Position numbers and translations under genes: made by a program. The notes beneath the pieces were generated by a model, which made no database searches, was not told the origin of the DNA, and worked only from the letters and a program-made list of their open reading frames with translations. A stretch of DNA of 64,000 nucleotides from Mesorhizobium sp. M1B.F.Ca.ET.045.04.1.1 (lineage in GTDB: Bacteria > Pseudomonadota > Alphaproteobacteria > Rhizobiales > Rhizobiaceae), in assembly GCF_003952465.1 (NCBI RefSeq), contig NZ_CP034448.1, forward strand, positions 4,255,001-4,319,000, in the 5' to 3' direction. Shown here piece after piece: positions 18,853 to 28,917 of this stretch; the first letter of the stretch is position 1, and each line of letters begins with the position of its first letter.

Positions 18853-19177
18853 GGTGCATCGGCATTCGGGTGGGCCGGCCTGCAAACGGCGGTTTCCTGC
18901 GCTTCCGGCCTTCGCCGACCGAAGCCCTCACAAATGTCTCCGCCCTATGAGGGCACGGCCGGCGTAGGCCGGTTCTCGGAAACCACCATTTTCGACACGG
19001 CCTGACCCGAATCTCGGTACACCTTCGGCGGCGTTGTATCCGGCTGCCGAAACCAATTGTGGCATGAATGCGGCATTCAGTTGCGGTTCAGGTTACATCT
19101 CATATAAGCTCTCACGCAAAGGGCGGGAATGCCTTGCGAAATGCAACAGAGGCGGTGTGGAAACACCGGAAATTGCA
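18853..19177. other. Intergenic region with a weak promoter candidate
   Basis: These 325 bases contain no convincing gene. A possible sigma-70 promoter for the next gene is TTGCGG (19081-19086), 16 bases, then TATAAG (19103-19108). The rest shows no repeat or RNA motif that I can support. Confidence 0.35.
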
Positions 19178-19441
19178 ATGTGGAAGTCTGTCGTTGCCGC
19201 CATCGCTTTTCTGGCCCTGGGCGGTTCGGCTTTTGGCGCCAGCGCGGTCAACAAGGACGCCCAGACGCGGACGTTGATCGTGACCGAAGGCGGCGGTAAG
19301 ACCGAGCTGGCGCTGGCCGCCGGCGAGACGGTGGAGTTCTGCCCGAATGGCTGTTTTGTCACCCTGCCCAATGGTGACCTCGAAGCGCTGACCGGCTCCG
19401 AAACGGTCGAAATCTCGGGCGGCATTGCCCGGATCAAGTAA
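19178..19441 (+). CDS. Small secreted protein of unknown function, 87 aa
   Basis: ATG 19178 opens with a signal peptide, MWKSVVAAIAFLALGGSAFG, and likely cleavage around residue 20-24. The mature part contains a CPNGCF pair, possibly a disulfide, and a beta-rich sequence (ETVEFCPNGCFVTLPNGDLE). I do not recognise a named domain. It stands alone between the MscS gene and the prenyltransferase cluster, with its own terminator at 19463-19489. It is probably periplasmic. The in-frame extension back to 19034 lacks signal-peptide features and was not used. Confidence 0.7.
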   Translation: MWKSVVAAIAFLALGGSAFGASAVNKDAQTRTLIVTEGGGKTELALAAGETVEFCPNGCFVTLPNGDLEALTGSETVEISGGIARIK

Positions 19442-19462
19442 AAACTCTCAGACATGATCGGC

Positions 19463-19489
19463 AAAGGCCGGGCGAATGTCCGGCCTTTT
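19463..19489 (+). terminator. Rho-independent terminator
   Basis: AAAGGCCGG and CCGGCCTTTT form a strong GC stem with a short loop, ending in four T, 22 bases after the stop of the small secreted protein. Confidence 0.75.
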
Positions 19490-19640
19490 ATCGTTTCCGA
19501 TAGCCGCTGCTTAACGATAACACCGGAAATACCCCAGCACAGCGCGCTGCAACCGGGCGTTTTAACGTTCGCTCCGTCATCCCCCGTTATATCCATTGCG
19601 AAGACGCCGAAATACGGCGTGGGGTGAGCAGGGCAGGGCA

Positions 19641-21080
19641 ATGGACGCGCGGTCGGACAGGAACGCAATTCCGCTTGCGGTCGATCTCGATGGCACGCTG
19701 ATTGCAACGGACCTTCTGTGGGAAGGCCTGTTCGTTCTGCTCAAGAAGAACCCGCTCTATCTTTTTCTGGTTCTGCTCTGGCTGACCGGCGGCCCGGCGC
19801 GGCTCAAGCAGGAAATCGCCCGGCGCATCGACATCGATCCGGCCTCGCTGCCCTACCGGGTTGAATTGCTGGAGCGGCTCCGCGCCGAACATGAGGACGG
19901 CCGCAAGATCGTGCTGGCGACCGGTACGCCGCGCAAATTCGCCGAGACGATCGCCGCCTATCTCGGCATCTTCGACCGCGTGCTGGCAACGGACGGGCCG
20001 CACAATCTGACCTCGGGCAGAAAGCGGGCGTCGCTGGTCGCGGCCTATGGCGATGCCGGCTTCGACTATGCGGGCAACAGCCGCCACGATCTCAAGGTGT
20101 TCGACGCGGCGCGCAACGCCATCGTGGTGGCGCCGGACAGCAGCGCCCAGCGCTGGCAGGCGGCGCACGGCGCCGAGACCATGCCGGCGCCGAAGCCGAC
20201 GCTCAAGACCTACGTCAAGATGCTGAGGGTCCATCAGTGGTTGAAGAATTCGTTGATCGCGGTGCCGATGGTGCTGTCGCATGAGTATTTCAACGTAAAT
20301 ATGATCTGGCAGTGCGCCCTGGCGTTCGTTTCCTTCAGCGCCGTGGCCTCCGCCATCTACATCGTCAACGACTTCTTCGACCTTGCGCTCGACCGCAAGC
20401 ATCCGACCAAACGCAACAGGCCCTTTGCCAGCGGTGCGCTGTCGATCCCGTTCGGCCTCGGCGCCATCCTTGTGCTGCTCGCGATCGGCATCGCCACCGG
20501 CTGCCTGCTGCCGATCGAGTTCCTCGGCGTGCTTTGCGGCTACATGATCGTCACCACGGCCTATTCGCTGTCTTTCAAGCGCATGTTGCTGATCGACGTG
20601 CTGACGCTCGCCGGCCTCTACACGATCCGAGTGCTGGCAGGTGCGGCGGCCACCGGCGTCGACGTTTCCTTCTGGCTGCTCGCCTTCTCGATCTTCTTCT
20701 TCCTGTCGCTGGCGCTGGTAAAGCGCTTCGTCGAGTTGCGCACGACCGCCATCGCGGCCGGCGAGCGCATCGCCGGCCGCGGCTACCGCACCGAAGACCA
20801 GGAGATCGTCGCCCAGGCGGGCATGGCCTCGGCCTTCTCCTCGGCCCTGGTGCTGGCACTTTACATGGACAGCGTCGCGGTGCGCGAGCTCTATCCGCAT
20901 CCGTGGGTGATGTGGCCTTTGGCGCCGATCGTGCTTTACCTGACCATGCGCGTCTGGATCCTCGCCCGCCGCGACGAGATGCATGACGATCCGGTCGTCT
21001 TCATCATCCGCGACTGGCGAAGCCAGATCGTCGTTGCCATCGGCTCGGCGCTTCTCGTTGCCGGGGGCTGGGGCTGGTGA
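19641..21080 (+). CDS. HAD phosphatase-UbiA prenyltransferase fusion (DPPR synthase-like), 479 aa
   Basis: The N-terminal ~190 residues are a HAD domain with motif I VDLDGTLIATD. The C-terminal ~285 residues are a polytopic UbiA-family prenyltransferase. VHQWLKNSLIAVPM and the Asp-rich NDFFDLALDRKHPTKRNRP resemble decaprenyl-phosphate 5-phosphoribosyltransferase (Rv3806c/UbiA of mycobacteria), which attaches phosphoribose to a polyprenyl phosphate. The HAD part could remove the 5-phosphate from the product. ATG 19641 is chosen because the HAD motif follows at once. The next gene is DprE1-like, which strongly supports this reading. Membrane bound. NoeC-type proteins of Azorhizobium are another relative I recall. 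Confidence 0.8.
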   Translation: MDARSDRNAIPLAVDLDGTLIATDLLWEGLFVLLKKNPLYLFLVLLWLTGGPARLKQEIARRIDIDPASLPYRVELLERLRAEHEDGRKIVLATGTPRKFAETIAAYLGIFDRVLATDGPHNLTSGRKRASLVAAYGDAGFDYAGNSRHDLKVFDAARNAIVVAPDSSAQRWQAAHGAETMPAPKPTLKTYVKMLRVHQWLKNSLIAVPMVLSHEYFNVNMIWQCALAFVSFSAVASAIYIVNDFFDLALDRKHPTKRNRPFASGALSIPFGLGAILVLLAIGIATGCLLPIEFLGVLCGYMIVTTAYSLSFKRMLLIDVLTLAGLYTIRVLAGAAATGVDVSFWLLAFSIFFFLSLALVKRFVELRTTAIAAGERIAGRGYRTEDQEIVAQAGMASAFSSALVLALYMDSVAVRELYPHPWVMWPLAPIVLYLTMRVWILARRDEMHDDPVVFIIRDWRSQIVVAIGSALLVAGGWGW

Positions 21081-22435
21081 GGATGGGCAGCGAACGCTTC
21101 GGCAGCTTCGGGCTGGCGACGCCGCCGGCACGCCGGGCGATCCCGGCCGACGAGGCCATTGCGCTGCTGAAGAGCGGCGCCGCCAAACCGGGCTCGCTCA
21201 TCGGCTACGGCAATGGCCGCTCCTACGGCGACAGCTGCCAGAACGACGCCGGCATGGTCGTCGACATGCGGCCGCTCAACCGTATCCGTTCGTTTAACGC
21301 CGAGACCGGTGTGATCGAGGCCGATGCCGGGGTGCTGCTTTGCGACATCATTGCACACGGCGCTCCCTACGGCTTCTTTCCGGCCGTGGTTCCCGGCACG
21401 CAGTTCGTGACGCTCGGCGGCGCCATCGCCAATGACGTGCATGGCAAGAACCATCACCGGCGCGGCACATTCGGCTGCCATGTCGAATCCTTGGCCTTGC
21501 TGCGGTCCGACGGCCGGACGTATCGCTGCTCCGACACCGAGAACGCCCGTCTGTTCAGGGCGACGATCGGCGGCATGGGGCTGACCGGACTGATCCTGTC
21601 GGCGTCGATCCGGCTGATGCGGGTGCCCTCGCTCGACATCGTCGAAAAAGCGACGCGGTTTCGCGATCTCGGCGAGTTCTTCGATCTTGCCGGCGCAGCC
21701 GACCAGGCCGACGAATATGCCGTTGCCTGGATCGATCAGCTTGCGGGCGGCCACGCGCGAGGGCGGGGCCTTTTGTTCACCGGCAATCACGCCGAGCACG
21801 GCTCGCATGCCACCTTGCAGGCGGGCGGCCGGCTTTCGGTGGCCGTGCAGCCACCCTTCAACGTGCTCAACCGCCCGTTCCTGACCGTCTTCAACGCTGC
21901 CTATCGGTGGAAGAAGGGTCGCTCGTCCGATGCGCGTCATGCGGGCTACCAGGGCTTCTTCTTTCCGCTCGACGGCGTTCGCGACTGGAACCGGCTCTAT
22001 GGTCCGCATGGGCTCTTCCAGCACCAGAGTGTGGTTCCTGAGGCTGACGCGCGCCGCACTGTTCCGGCACTGCTCGAAGCGGCGCGGCGGGCCGGGCAGG
22101 GCTCGTTTCTCACGGTGCTGAAGCGATTTGTCGACGTCCGTTCGCCGGCGCTGCTGTCGTTCCCGCGGCCGGGCTACACGCTGACGCTCGATTTCCCCAA
22201 CAGGGGGGAAAGGACATTGAAGCTGCTCGACGAACTCGACCACATCACGGTCGAGGCCGGCGGGGCCGTCAACCCCTACAAGGACGCGCGCATGGGTGCC
22301 GGAACCTTCGCGGCATCCTTCCCGCAATGGCAGCGGCTGGAGGCGCTTCGCGATCCCGCCTTCATGTCGAGTTTCTGGGCGCGGACAGCGAAAAAGCTGA
22401 GCGTGAGGCGCGATATCGCGGAGGCAGCGGAATAG
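21077..22435 (+). CDS. FAD-binding oxidoreductase, DprE1-like, 452 aa
   Basis: The N-terminus has a PCMH-type FAD domain: IGYGNGRSYGDSC (about residues 46-58) and GGAIANDVHGKNHHRRGTFG (about 115-134), the segment typical of DprE1 and aldonolactone/VAO-fold oxidases. DprE1 oxidises the 2'-OH of decaprenyl-phospho-ribofuranose on the way to the arabinose donor. The C-terminus is the cap domain ending with NPYKDARMGAGTFAASFP. The GTG start overlaps the prenyltransferase stop by 4 bases; ATG 21083 is an alternative. The Cys that DprE1 inhibitors target was not located with confidence. Confidence 0.82.
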   Translation: MRMGSERFGSFGLATPPARRAIPADEAIALLKSGAAKPGSLIGYGNGRSYGDSCQNDAGMVVDMRPLNRIRSFNAETGVIEADAGVLLCDIIAHGAPYGFFPAVVPGTQFVTLGGAIANDVHGKNHHRRGTFGCHVESLALLRSDGRTYRCSDTENARLFRATIGGMGLTGLILSASIRLMRVPSLDIVEKATRFRDLGEFFDLAGAADQADEYAVAWIDQLAGGHARGRGLLFTGNHAEHGSHATLQAGGRLSVAVQPPFNVLNRPFLTVFNAAYRWKKGRSSDARHAGYQGFFFPLDGVRDWNRLYGPHGLFQHQSVVPEADARRTVPALLEAARRAGQGSFLTVLKRFVDVRSPALLSFPRPGYTLTLDFPNRGERTLKLLDELDHITVEAGGAVNPYKDARMGAGTFAASFPQWQRLEALRDPAFMSSFWARTAKKLSVRRDIAEAAE

Positions 22436-22557
22436 ATAAAATTCGAGTAAATCTTGGTAAATGAAGCGTTAAGATCGAAGTTTACCGAAAATAGACATGT
22501 GATTTCACGAAATATTTGCAGGTCCGTAGTAGGACCGCTCAAGGGCGGGGTGGCAAC

Positions 22558-22992
22558 ATGAAATACATCGTCTTCATTCTCTTCACGGTCATGACCAATG
22601 CCGCTGCGCAGCTCATGCTGAAGCAGGGCATGATGTCGCTGGGGCCGATCTCATTCGACGGCGTCAATCCGCTCGTCAAGCTGCTGCAGATCGTCTTCAG
22701 CCCGTGGGTTTTCCTCGGGCTGTGCACCTTCGTCATCTCGATGGGCTCGCATCTCTACGTGCTGTCGAAGGTCGAGCTCAGCTTCGCCTATCCGTTCCTC
22801 AGCCTCGCCTATGTCGCGGTCGCCGTCTTTGCCTATTTCGTCTTCCGCGAGGATCTCAACGGCTGGCGCATCGCCGGCATTGCCTGCATCTGCGCCGGCA
22901 CAATTCTGATCGCGCAAAGTGGACGAGGGCATGAGGACCAGACCGCTTCCATCACCTCCGACAAGGTCGGCACAAGCGAGATCCTTCGATGA
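22558..22992 (+). CDS. Small multidrug-resistance/EamA-like membrane protein (ArnE/F type), 144 aa
   Basis: Four hydrophobic segments in about 115 residues (KYIVFILFTVMTNAAAQLML, WVFLGLCTFVISMGSHLYVL, YPFLSLAYVAVAVFAYFVF, IAGIACICAGTILIAQS), followed by a short hydrophilic tail. This is the size and topology of EmrE-type DMT proteins and of ArnE/ArnF, which flip undecaprenyl-phospho-aminoarabinose. In this cluster a lipid-linked pentose flippase role is likely but inferred. It is preceded by 122 bases that may hold its own promoter. Its stop overlaps the next gene by 4 bases. Confidence 0.78.
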   Translation: MKYIVFILFTVMTNAAAQLMLKQGMMSLGPISFDGVNPLVKLLQIVFSPWVFLGLCTFVISMGSHLYVLSKVELSFAYPFLSLAYVAVAVFAYFVFREDLNGWRIAGIACICAGTILIAQSGRGHEDQTASITSDKVGTSEILR

Positions 22993-23996
22993 GACATGTG
23001 ATTTTCGGCGGCGACGGCTTCGTCGGTCGTCATCTTGCGCCCAAGCTCGCCGCCGACGGCGAGAACGTCGTCGTCGCCGACATCGTCAAGAGCGACCTGC
23101 CGCATTATCGCTCGGTGCGCTTCATCACTTGCGACGTCACCAATCCGGCTTCGGTCGCGGCGGTCGGGCTCAAGGCCGACGACATGGTCTACAATTTGTC
23201 GGCCAAGATGCTGTCGCCGATCCAGGTCCGCGCCAAGCGGCATGACTTCTTCTTCCCGGTGAATTTCCACGGCACCGAGCACATCATCCAGGCGATGGAC
23301 AGGGCCGGTTCCTCGAAACTGGTCCACTACACGACCGACATGATCTACGGCCACACGGTGGTGCTGCCGATGACCGAGGATCATCCTGTCGCGCCGCTCG
23401 GCGAATACGGCCTGTCGAAGCTCAGGACCGAGGAGCTCGCCGTCGAGTGGCGCAGGCGCGGCATGTCGATCTCGCTGTTCCGACCGCGCCTGATCATCGG
23501 CCCCGGCCGCCTCGGCATCCTGGAAAAGCTCTTCAAGCTGATCGACTGGAATTTGCCGGTGCCAATGATCGGCTCGGGCAGGAATCCGTATCAGTTCATC
23601 TCGGTGTTCGACTGCGCGGAAGCCGCCCGCGCGGCCTGGAGGGCCGGCGTGCCGAACGAAGCCTATAATCTCGGTTCGCTCAATCCGCCGCCGGTGAGAA
23701 AACTGCTCGGGGACCTGATCAAGCATGCCGGCTCCAAGTCGATCCTGCTGCCGACGCCGGGCTGGGCGGTCAAGCGCACGCTCGACCTGCTCGACCTCTT
23801 CAACATGCCGATCATGGATCCGGAGCAGTATCTGATCGCCGACGAGGAATGCGTGCTCGACGTGTCCAAGGCCGAGCGTCAGCTCGGCTGGGTGCCGCAA
23901 TACCGCGACGAGGACATGCTGATCGCCGCCTACAGCGAATACCGCGCCAAGAAGGACGGCCACGCCGTCGCCACCGAACATGTGCCTGCCGAATAA
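22989..23996 (+). CDS. Extended SDR, NAD-dependent epimerase/dehydratase, 335 aa
   Basis: A Rossmann start, FGGDGFVGRHLAPKLAADGE, matches the GxxGxxG nucleotide loop (residues 5-24). TDMIYG and YGLSKLRTEELA supply the catalytic Ser/Thr and the YxxxK pair. The C-terminal substrate domain (NLGSLNPPPVRKLLGDLI) is of the GalE/UDP-sugar epimerase type. In mycobacteria the second half of the ribose-to-arabinose epimerisation is done by DprE2, a classical SDR. This protein is longer, so it is either a functional replacement or acts on a nucleotide sugar. Start overlaps the transporter by ATGA. Confidence 0.82.
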   Translation: MRHVIFGGDGFVGRHLAPKLAADGENVVVADIVKSDLPHYRSVRFITCDVTNPASVAAVGLKADDMVYNLSAKMLSPIQVRAKRHDFFFPVNFHGTEHIIQAMDRAGSSKLVHYTTDMIYGHTVVLPMTEDHPVAPLGEYGLSKLRTEELAVEWRRRGMSISLFRPRLIIGPGRLGILEKLFKLIDWNLPVPMIGSGRNPYQFISVFDCAEAARAAWRAGVPNEAYNLGSLNPPPVRKLLGDLIKHAGSKSILLPTPGWAVKRTLDLLDLFNMPIMDPEQYLIADEECVLDVSKAERQLGWVPQYRDEDMLIAAYSEYRAKKDGHAVATEHVPAE

Positions 23997-24020
23997 AGGC
24001 GACGAAGGGGGGATTTCGAG

Positions 24021-25490
<1,470 letters not shown>

Positions 25491-25498
25491 GACAGACG

Positions 25499-26728
25499 AT
25501 GCTGACCAGGCCGCCAGCCGCTCCCGCCAATCCGCTCGACCGGCCGACCGAAGCCGGTCTTGCCTGGGGCGAGGGGGTTTACGCGAGATGGGCCGCGCCG
25601 ATCGGTGCGGCCGCCTTCTCGCTCTACATCCTGCTCACTGCTGTGACGGCCTGGTTCATGCCGGACGCCAACTGGGACATGCTGCCTTATCTGGCGATCG
25701 CCGAGGAAGGCACCTATCTCGACCCGCAGGCGCTGCATGATTATGCCTACAGCACGGTCAGGGAAGGCGTATCGGCGGGCGACTACAAGACGCTGACCGA
25801 CGATGGCGGCGGCTTCCGCAGCCACATGACGGAGAATGCCGCCGACTTCCATTCGCTGCTCGGCATGTACCGGATCAAGTTCCTCTATGCCGAAATCCTG
25901 TCGAGCCTCAGCCATGTCGTGTCGCCGGTCGAGGCGATGCGGCTGGTGCAGGTATTTTCGGTGCTGTTGTTCGGCATCATCACGCTCGCCTGGCTGCGCG
26001 CGGAGGGCGCGCTGGCACTGGCGCCGGTCGCCGGCGCCGTCCTGATCATGGCCGATCTCGGCGACGCCGCGCGGGCCTCGACGCCTGACCTGTTGTGCTC
26101 GGCATTGTTCCTCGGCGGGCTGTTTGCCTTTGTGCGCAAACGCGAGGTGGCGACGGCGATCCTGCTTTTCCTGGCCTTCATGGCGCGTCCGGACAACATC
26201 GTTTTCCTCGCCATCTTCGCCGTGCTTTTGGTCGCCTTCCGGCAGAAGGCATGGGGCGCGCTCGCCGGTTTCGCCGCCTCCTTCATCGCCTATTTCGCCA
26301 TTTCGCACTGGGCGCAGCATCCCGGCTGGTGGCCGCATCTGTGGTTCTCCAGCATCGAACAGCACTACAACATGGACGGCTTCGAGCCGCCATTCTCGGT
26401 GGTGGCCTATCTCAAGGCCTTTGCCGCCTCGGTGGTGCGCGCCGTCAACGTCAACAGTTGGGTCGGCGTGTCGGTGCTGGCTTTAGCCGGCTGGTACGGG
26501 CTCGACCGCGCCGGCTTCCGGCTCGACCGCCGCGCCGGCATCCTGCTCGCGGCTCTCGTATTCGGCGTGCTGGCGAAGTTCACCGTCTTCCCGATCCACG
26601 ATACCCGCATCTATTTCCCCAATCTTCTGCCGCCCTTCCTGCTGCTGGCCGCGCCGCTGATGGCGCTGTGGGGATCGGCAGCCAAGGGCGGTCGCCGCGC
26701 GCCGCAAGTCACTCCCGGAGACCAGTGA
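25499..26728 (+). CDS. Polytopic membrane protein, possible GT-C-like glycosyltransferase, 409 aa
   Basis: About nine or ten predicted membrane helices. A periplasmic loop after the first helix (TAVTAWFMPDANWDMLPYLA) has acidic residues in the place where GT-C glycosyltransferases keep a catalytic Asp. Repeated WL/FLAFMARPDN-type helices follow. I do not recognise a named family. As the last gene of the prenyl-pentose cluster it could transfer the lipid-linked sugar to an acceptor in the periplasm. That role is inferred from position and topology only. It ends 97 bases before the mobile element's target duplication. Confidence 0.65.
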   Translation: MLTRPPAAPANPLDRPTEAGLAWGEGVYARWAAPIGAAAFSLYILLTAVTAWFMPDANWDMLPYLAIAEEGTYLDPQALHDYAYSTVREGVSAGDYKTLTDDGGGFRSHMTENAADFHSLLGMYRIKFLYAEILSSLSHVVSPVEAMRLVQVFSVLLFGIITLAWLRAEGALALAPVAGAVLIMADLGDAARASTPDLLCSALFLGGLFAFVRKREVATAILLFLAFMARPDNIVFLAIFAVLLVAFRQKAWGALAGFAASFIAYFAISHWAQHPGWWPHLWFSSIEQHYNMDGFEPPFSVVAYLKAFAASVVRAVNVNSWVGVSVLALAGWYGLDRAGFRLDRRAGILLAALVFGVLAKFTVFPIHDTRIYFPNLLPPFLLLAAPLMALWGSAAKGGRRAPQVTPGDQ

Positions 26729-26825
26729 TGAATCCGGTTCCAGCCTCGCGCGTGTTTCTTTCGCCTGGCTTTCCGGGTCCGCTCGATCGCCAACCTTCCA
26801 TCCACGACGGTGTTGAGCGGCAATT

Positions 26826-26833
26826 GCCGGCCG
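26826..26833 (+). repeat. Target site duplication, left copy
   Basis: GCCGGCCG, identical to 30563-30570 and directly abutting the left inverted repeat. An 8-bp duplication is within the 8-10 bp range of IS1-like elements. The site is itself palindromic. Confidence 0.85.
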
Positions 26834-26857
26834 GGCAGTGGGTCAGTTTGAAATTCC
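26834..26857 (+). repeat. Left terminal inverted repeat, 24 bp
   Basis: Begins GGCAGTGGGTCAG and ends TTTGAAATTCC. It is the exact reverse complement of 30539-30562. Confidence 0.9.
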
Positions 26858-26895
26858 GACTTTGAAGTGACCGGCTGCGATGCCATATTGCGGAT

Positions 26896-27078
26896 ATGGC
26901 TTTGATGAGCACTGGAACTGTCGAAATCACCTGCGAGAAGTGCGGGACGCGTTATCTTGCGCGCTATCAGGATGGCCCGCAACGTGAGCGCGGTGAGTTC
27001 GCATGCCACAAGTGCGGCGAGATGTTCCGCTGGAACGGCTCTAGGGACTATCTTGGCTTTGAGTTGACCGCCTCGTGA
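26896..27078 (+). CDS. Small zinc-ribbon protein, transposon cargo, 60 aa
   Basis: Two CxxC pairs, ITCEKCGTRY (residues 12-21) and FACHKCGEMF (35-44), form a classic zinc ribbon, with a basic linker between them. No enzymatic domain is present. It is the first gene inside the left end and overlaps the next gene by GTGA, so the two are co-translated. It could be a DNA- or RNA-binding accessory of the element. Function unknown. Confidence 0.6.
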   Translation: MALMSTGTVEITCEKCGTRYLARYQDGPQRERGEFACHKCGEMFRWNGSRDYLGFELTAS

Positions 27079-27287
27079 CAACCAACCCCAAGCGCCCGCG
27101 CGATCCGAACCAGTTGGCAAAGTCGATTGTCGATCTCGCCACGGGCGAAGCCGAAGATAAGAAGCCTCTCGCCAGCGCTCGCAAAGGGGGCCTCAAAGGT
27201 TCCAAGGCAAGGATGGAAGCGCTGACGCCTGAGCAGCGCTCGGAGATCGCCAGAATCGCTGCTGAGGCTCGTTGGAAAAAAAGCTAG
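27075..27287 (+). CDS. Small basic protein, transposon cargo, 70 aa
   Basis: Starts with GTG overlapping the zinc-ribbon stop. The middle is Lys/Gly/Ala rich (ASARKGGLKGSKARMEALTP) and the end, PEQRSEIARIAAEARWKKS, is a helix resembling short histone-H1-like or RNA-binding proteins seen in mobile regions of rhizobia. No defined catalytic motif. It converges with the gene ending at 27284, overlapping it by 4 bases. Function unknown. Confidence 0.55.
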   Translation: MTTNPKRPRDPNQLAKSIVDLATGEAEDKKPLASARKGGLKGSKARMEALTPEQRSEIARIAAEARWKKS

Positions 27288-27757
27288 GCGGCCTTTCGAC
27301 CATCAAGGGCGAAACGCTCTTCAACGTCATCTCGGAAGTCGAAAAGCATCTGGATCGGCGGCTGGTCCTTCTTCATCGTGTTGTAGGCGTCAACGTCGGT
27401 AGCGAGTTGTACGCAATCGCCAACGATTTGTTCGCGCCGCTGGATAAACGCCTTCTGCATGTGCTCGCGAGGCGCATCTTTCATTACGGCCCAAAAGGTA
27501 TACTGCACTCCTGCCCGCGTCACTCGCACAGCGTGATTTACGCGGTAGCGGCGGCCGTCCGCATCGGTTGCGTACTCTTCGCGCAGCGCGTCAGACATAT
27601 CCTCAACCAGCTTCGCCAGCGGATCGACTTCCGGGGCCTGGATCATCCCCTTGGATACGCCCCATTGCACTGCTTCACGTAGCGAGGCAGGGACATGCCC
27701 GTGTGCATGCTCGTATTCATGCCACACTCGCTGAAGCTGCTCTTTGTACTTTGCCAT
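27284..27757 (-). CDS. Hypothetical protein downstream of higBA, 157 aa
   Basis: No recognised domain. The sequence is soluble and mixed helical, with an N-terminal charged helix (MAKYKEQLQRVWHEYEHAHG) and a segment (RRYRVNHAVRVTRAGVQYTF) that looks beta-rich. It lies 9 bases after the higA stop on the same strand, so it is probably the third gene of a higB-higA-X transcript. It could be a chaperone- or effector-like third component, but nothing in the sequence proves that. Confidence 0.6.
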   Translation of the reverse strand: MAKYKEQLQRVWHEYEHAHGHVPASLREAVQWGVSKGMIQAPEVDPLAKLVEDMSDALREEYATDADGRRYRVNHAVRVTRAGVQYTFWAVMKDAPREHMQKAFIQRREQIVGDCVQLATDVDAYNTMKKDQPPIQMLFDFRDDVEERFALDGRKAA

Positions 27758-27766
27758 TGGTTGCTC

Positions 27767-28906
27767 CTACAAATTGGACGGAGCAGCGTTACCCCACCCG
27801 TCAACCACGACGCTGCCAATCAGAAAATGACGCACCTTGACCTTGTACCGGGCTAGCCAGTCGTAACGCTCCATCTTGCGTTGTAGCTGACCAACAACAA
27901 TTCCCGGATGTCTCTGCACACGGCGGGCGAAGCCCAGCATGTCCCTCTCGGAAATGAACGGGAATTTCCTAATGTAGAACGACTCCAATTCAGTTGCGGG
28001 GACACAGATTTCAGCCGCAGCCCGGTTAGCCAAGCGCTCCTCTTTTGGCAGTGTGTCGCCCGTGCCAGCTCGCTCCCCTTCAAGCTCGGTATCGATAATC
28101 TCAGGGCCAAGATTCCCCTGACCATCGCGGTTGAGGACATGCTCAATTTCATGCCGAAGAACGAACCAAAAATTGTCGATCCGGTCGAAGCGCACCGTCA
28201 TTCCAATAACCGGAGAACCGCCATCCAACCAGAAACAAACTCCATCGATGTTCGCTTTGGGCAAGGTTTCCACGATCACGTACCGCACACCACACTCAGC
28301 AAGAGCACGAGGCACGCGACGGACGTCCTCAGGATCAACCATATATCTGGTTATCTCCTGAGCGAGCGTACGAAGCTTGGATTCTGAATAGCTCGGAACC
28401 ACAGTTTCTAAGGCAAGCTGACGCACGCGAAATAGCCAAGCTACCTGAGCCGGCGTCTCTTCCGAATAATCCGCCTTCTTTGCGGCGTGCGCCAAATAAG
28501 GGATATCAGATAGGTCATTCTTGCCGAAGAAGCGCATCATCTGCGCCTCTAGCAAGCTAACGCCGGTATCTTGCAACCAGCCGCGCCTAATCATCTCGCG
28601 GACAGGATAGACGCTTTGCAGGTGTGCACGTCTTGCAACGCCAGGATCTGGCGCGTGGGCATTCGCCATCTCGTACGCCTGCTGCAGGTTGGCGAAGTAT
28701 TCGGGCGACACGTCGAACGCGTCCCCAAGCGCTTTCGCCATCTCCGGGCTAATTCCTCTCTTGCCGGAGATGATAGGATTGATCGCCTGCTCCTGAACGC
28801 CGAGGATATAAGCCAAGTCGCGCTGAGACCAACCGCGCGCGTCCAATTCTTCGCGAATGAACTCGCCGGGGTGGGGCACGTCAGTAAGGCTAGATGCGAT
28901 AGTCAT
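27767..28906 (-). CDS. higA: HigA-type antitoxin with ImmA/IrrE metallopeptidase domain, 379 aa
   Basis: Residues about 12-70 form an XRE helix-turn-helix of the HigA class (HPGEFIREELDARGWSQRDL, then GKRGISPEMAKALG). The C-terminal two thirds hold a zinc-metallopeptidase motif, RHEIEHVLNRD (HExxH), near residue 252 and further conserved acidic residues, as in ImmA/IrrE proteins. Ordinary HigA is about 100 aa, so this is the long fused form. It follows the toxin gene by 11 bases. The N-terminal domain should bind the operator at 29230-29248. The peptidase may regulate the antitoxin or another repressor. Confidence 0.82.
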   Translation of the reverse strand: MTIASSLTDVPHPGEFIREELDARGWSQRDLAYILGVQEQAINPIISGKRGISPEMAKALGDAFDVSPEYFANLQQAYEMANAHAPDPGVARRAHLQSVYPVREMIRRGWLQDTGVSLLEAQMMRFFGKNDLSDIPYLAHAAKKADYSEETPAQVAWLFRVRQLALETVVPSYSESKLRTLAQEITRYMVDPEDVRRVPRALAECGVRYVIVETLPKANIDGVCFWLDGGSPVIGMTVRFDRIDNFWFVLRHEIEHVLNRDGQGNLGPEIIDTELEGERAGTGDTLPKEERLANRAAAEICVPATELESFYIRKFPFISERDMLGFARRVQRHPGIVVGQLQRKMERYDWLARYKVKVRHFLIGSVVVDGWGNAAPSNL

Positions 28907-28917
28907 GCCGACCCTCC

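Noticed and set aside
19587..21131. Minus-strand frame of 514 codons opposite the prenyltransferase
   Set aside because: Antisense shadow of a clearly recognised HAD-UbiA protein.
26728..26868. Small frame starting at 26728 (MNPVPASRVFL) that enters the transposon
   Set aside because: It has a GGAG upstream, and rejoining the target site gives only about 38 codons ending in ERA; without a family match or conservation data I do not call a gene.
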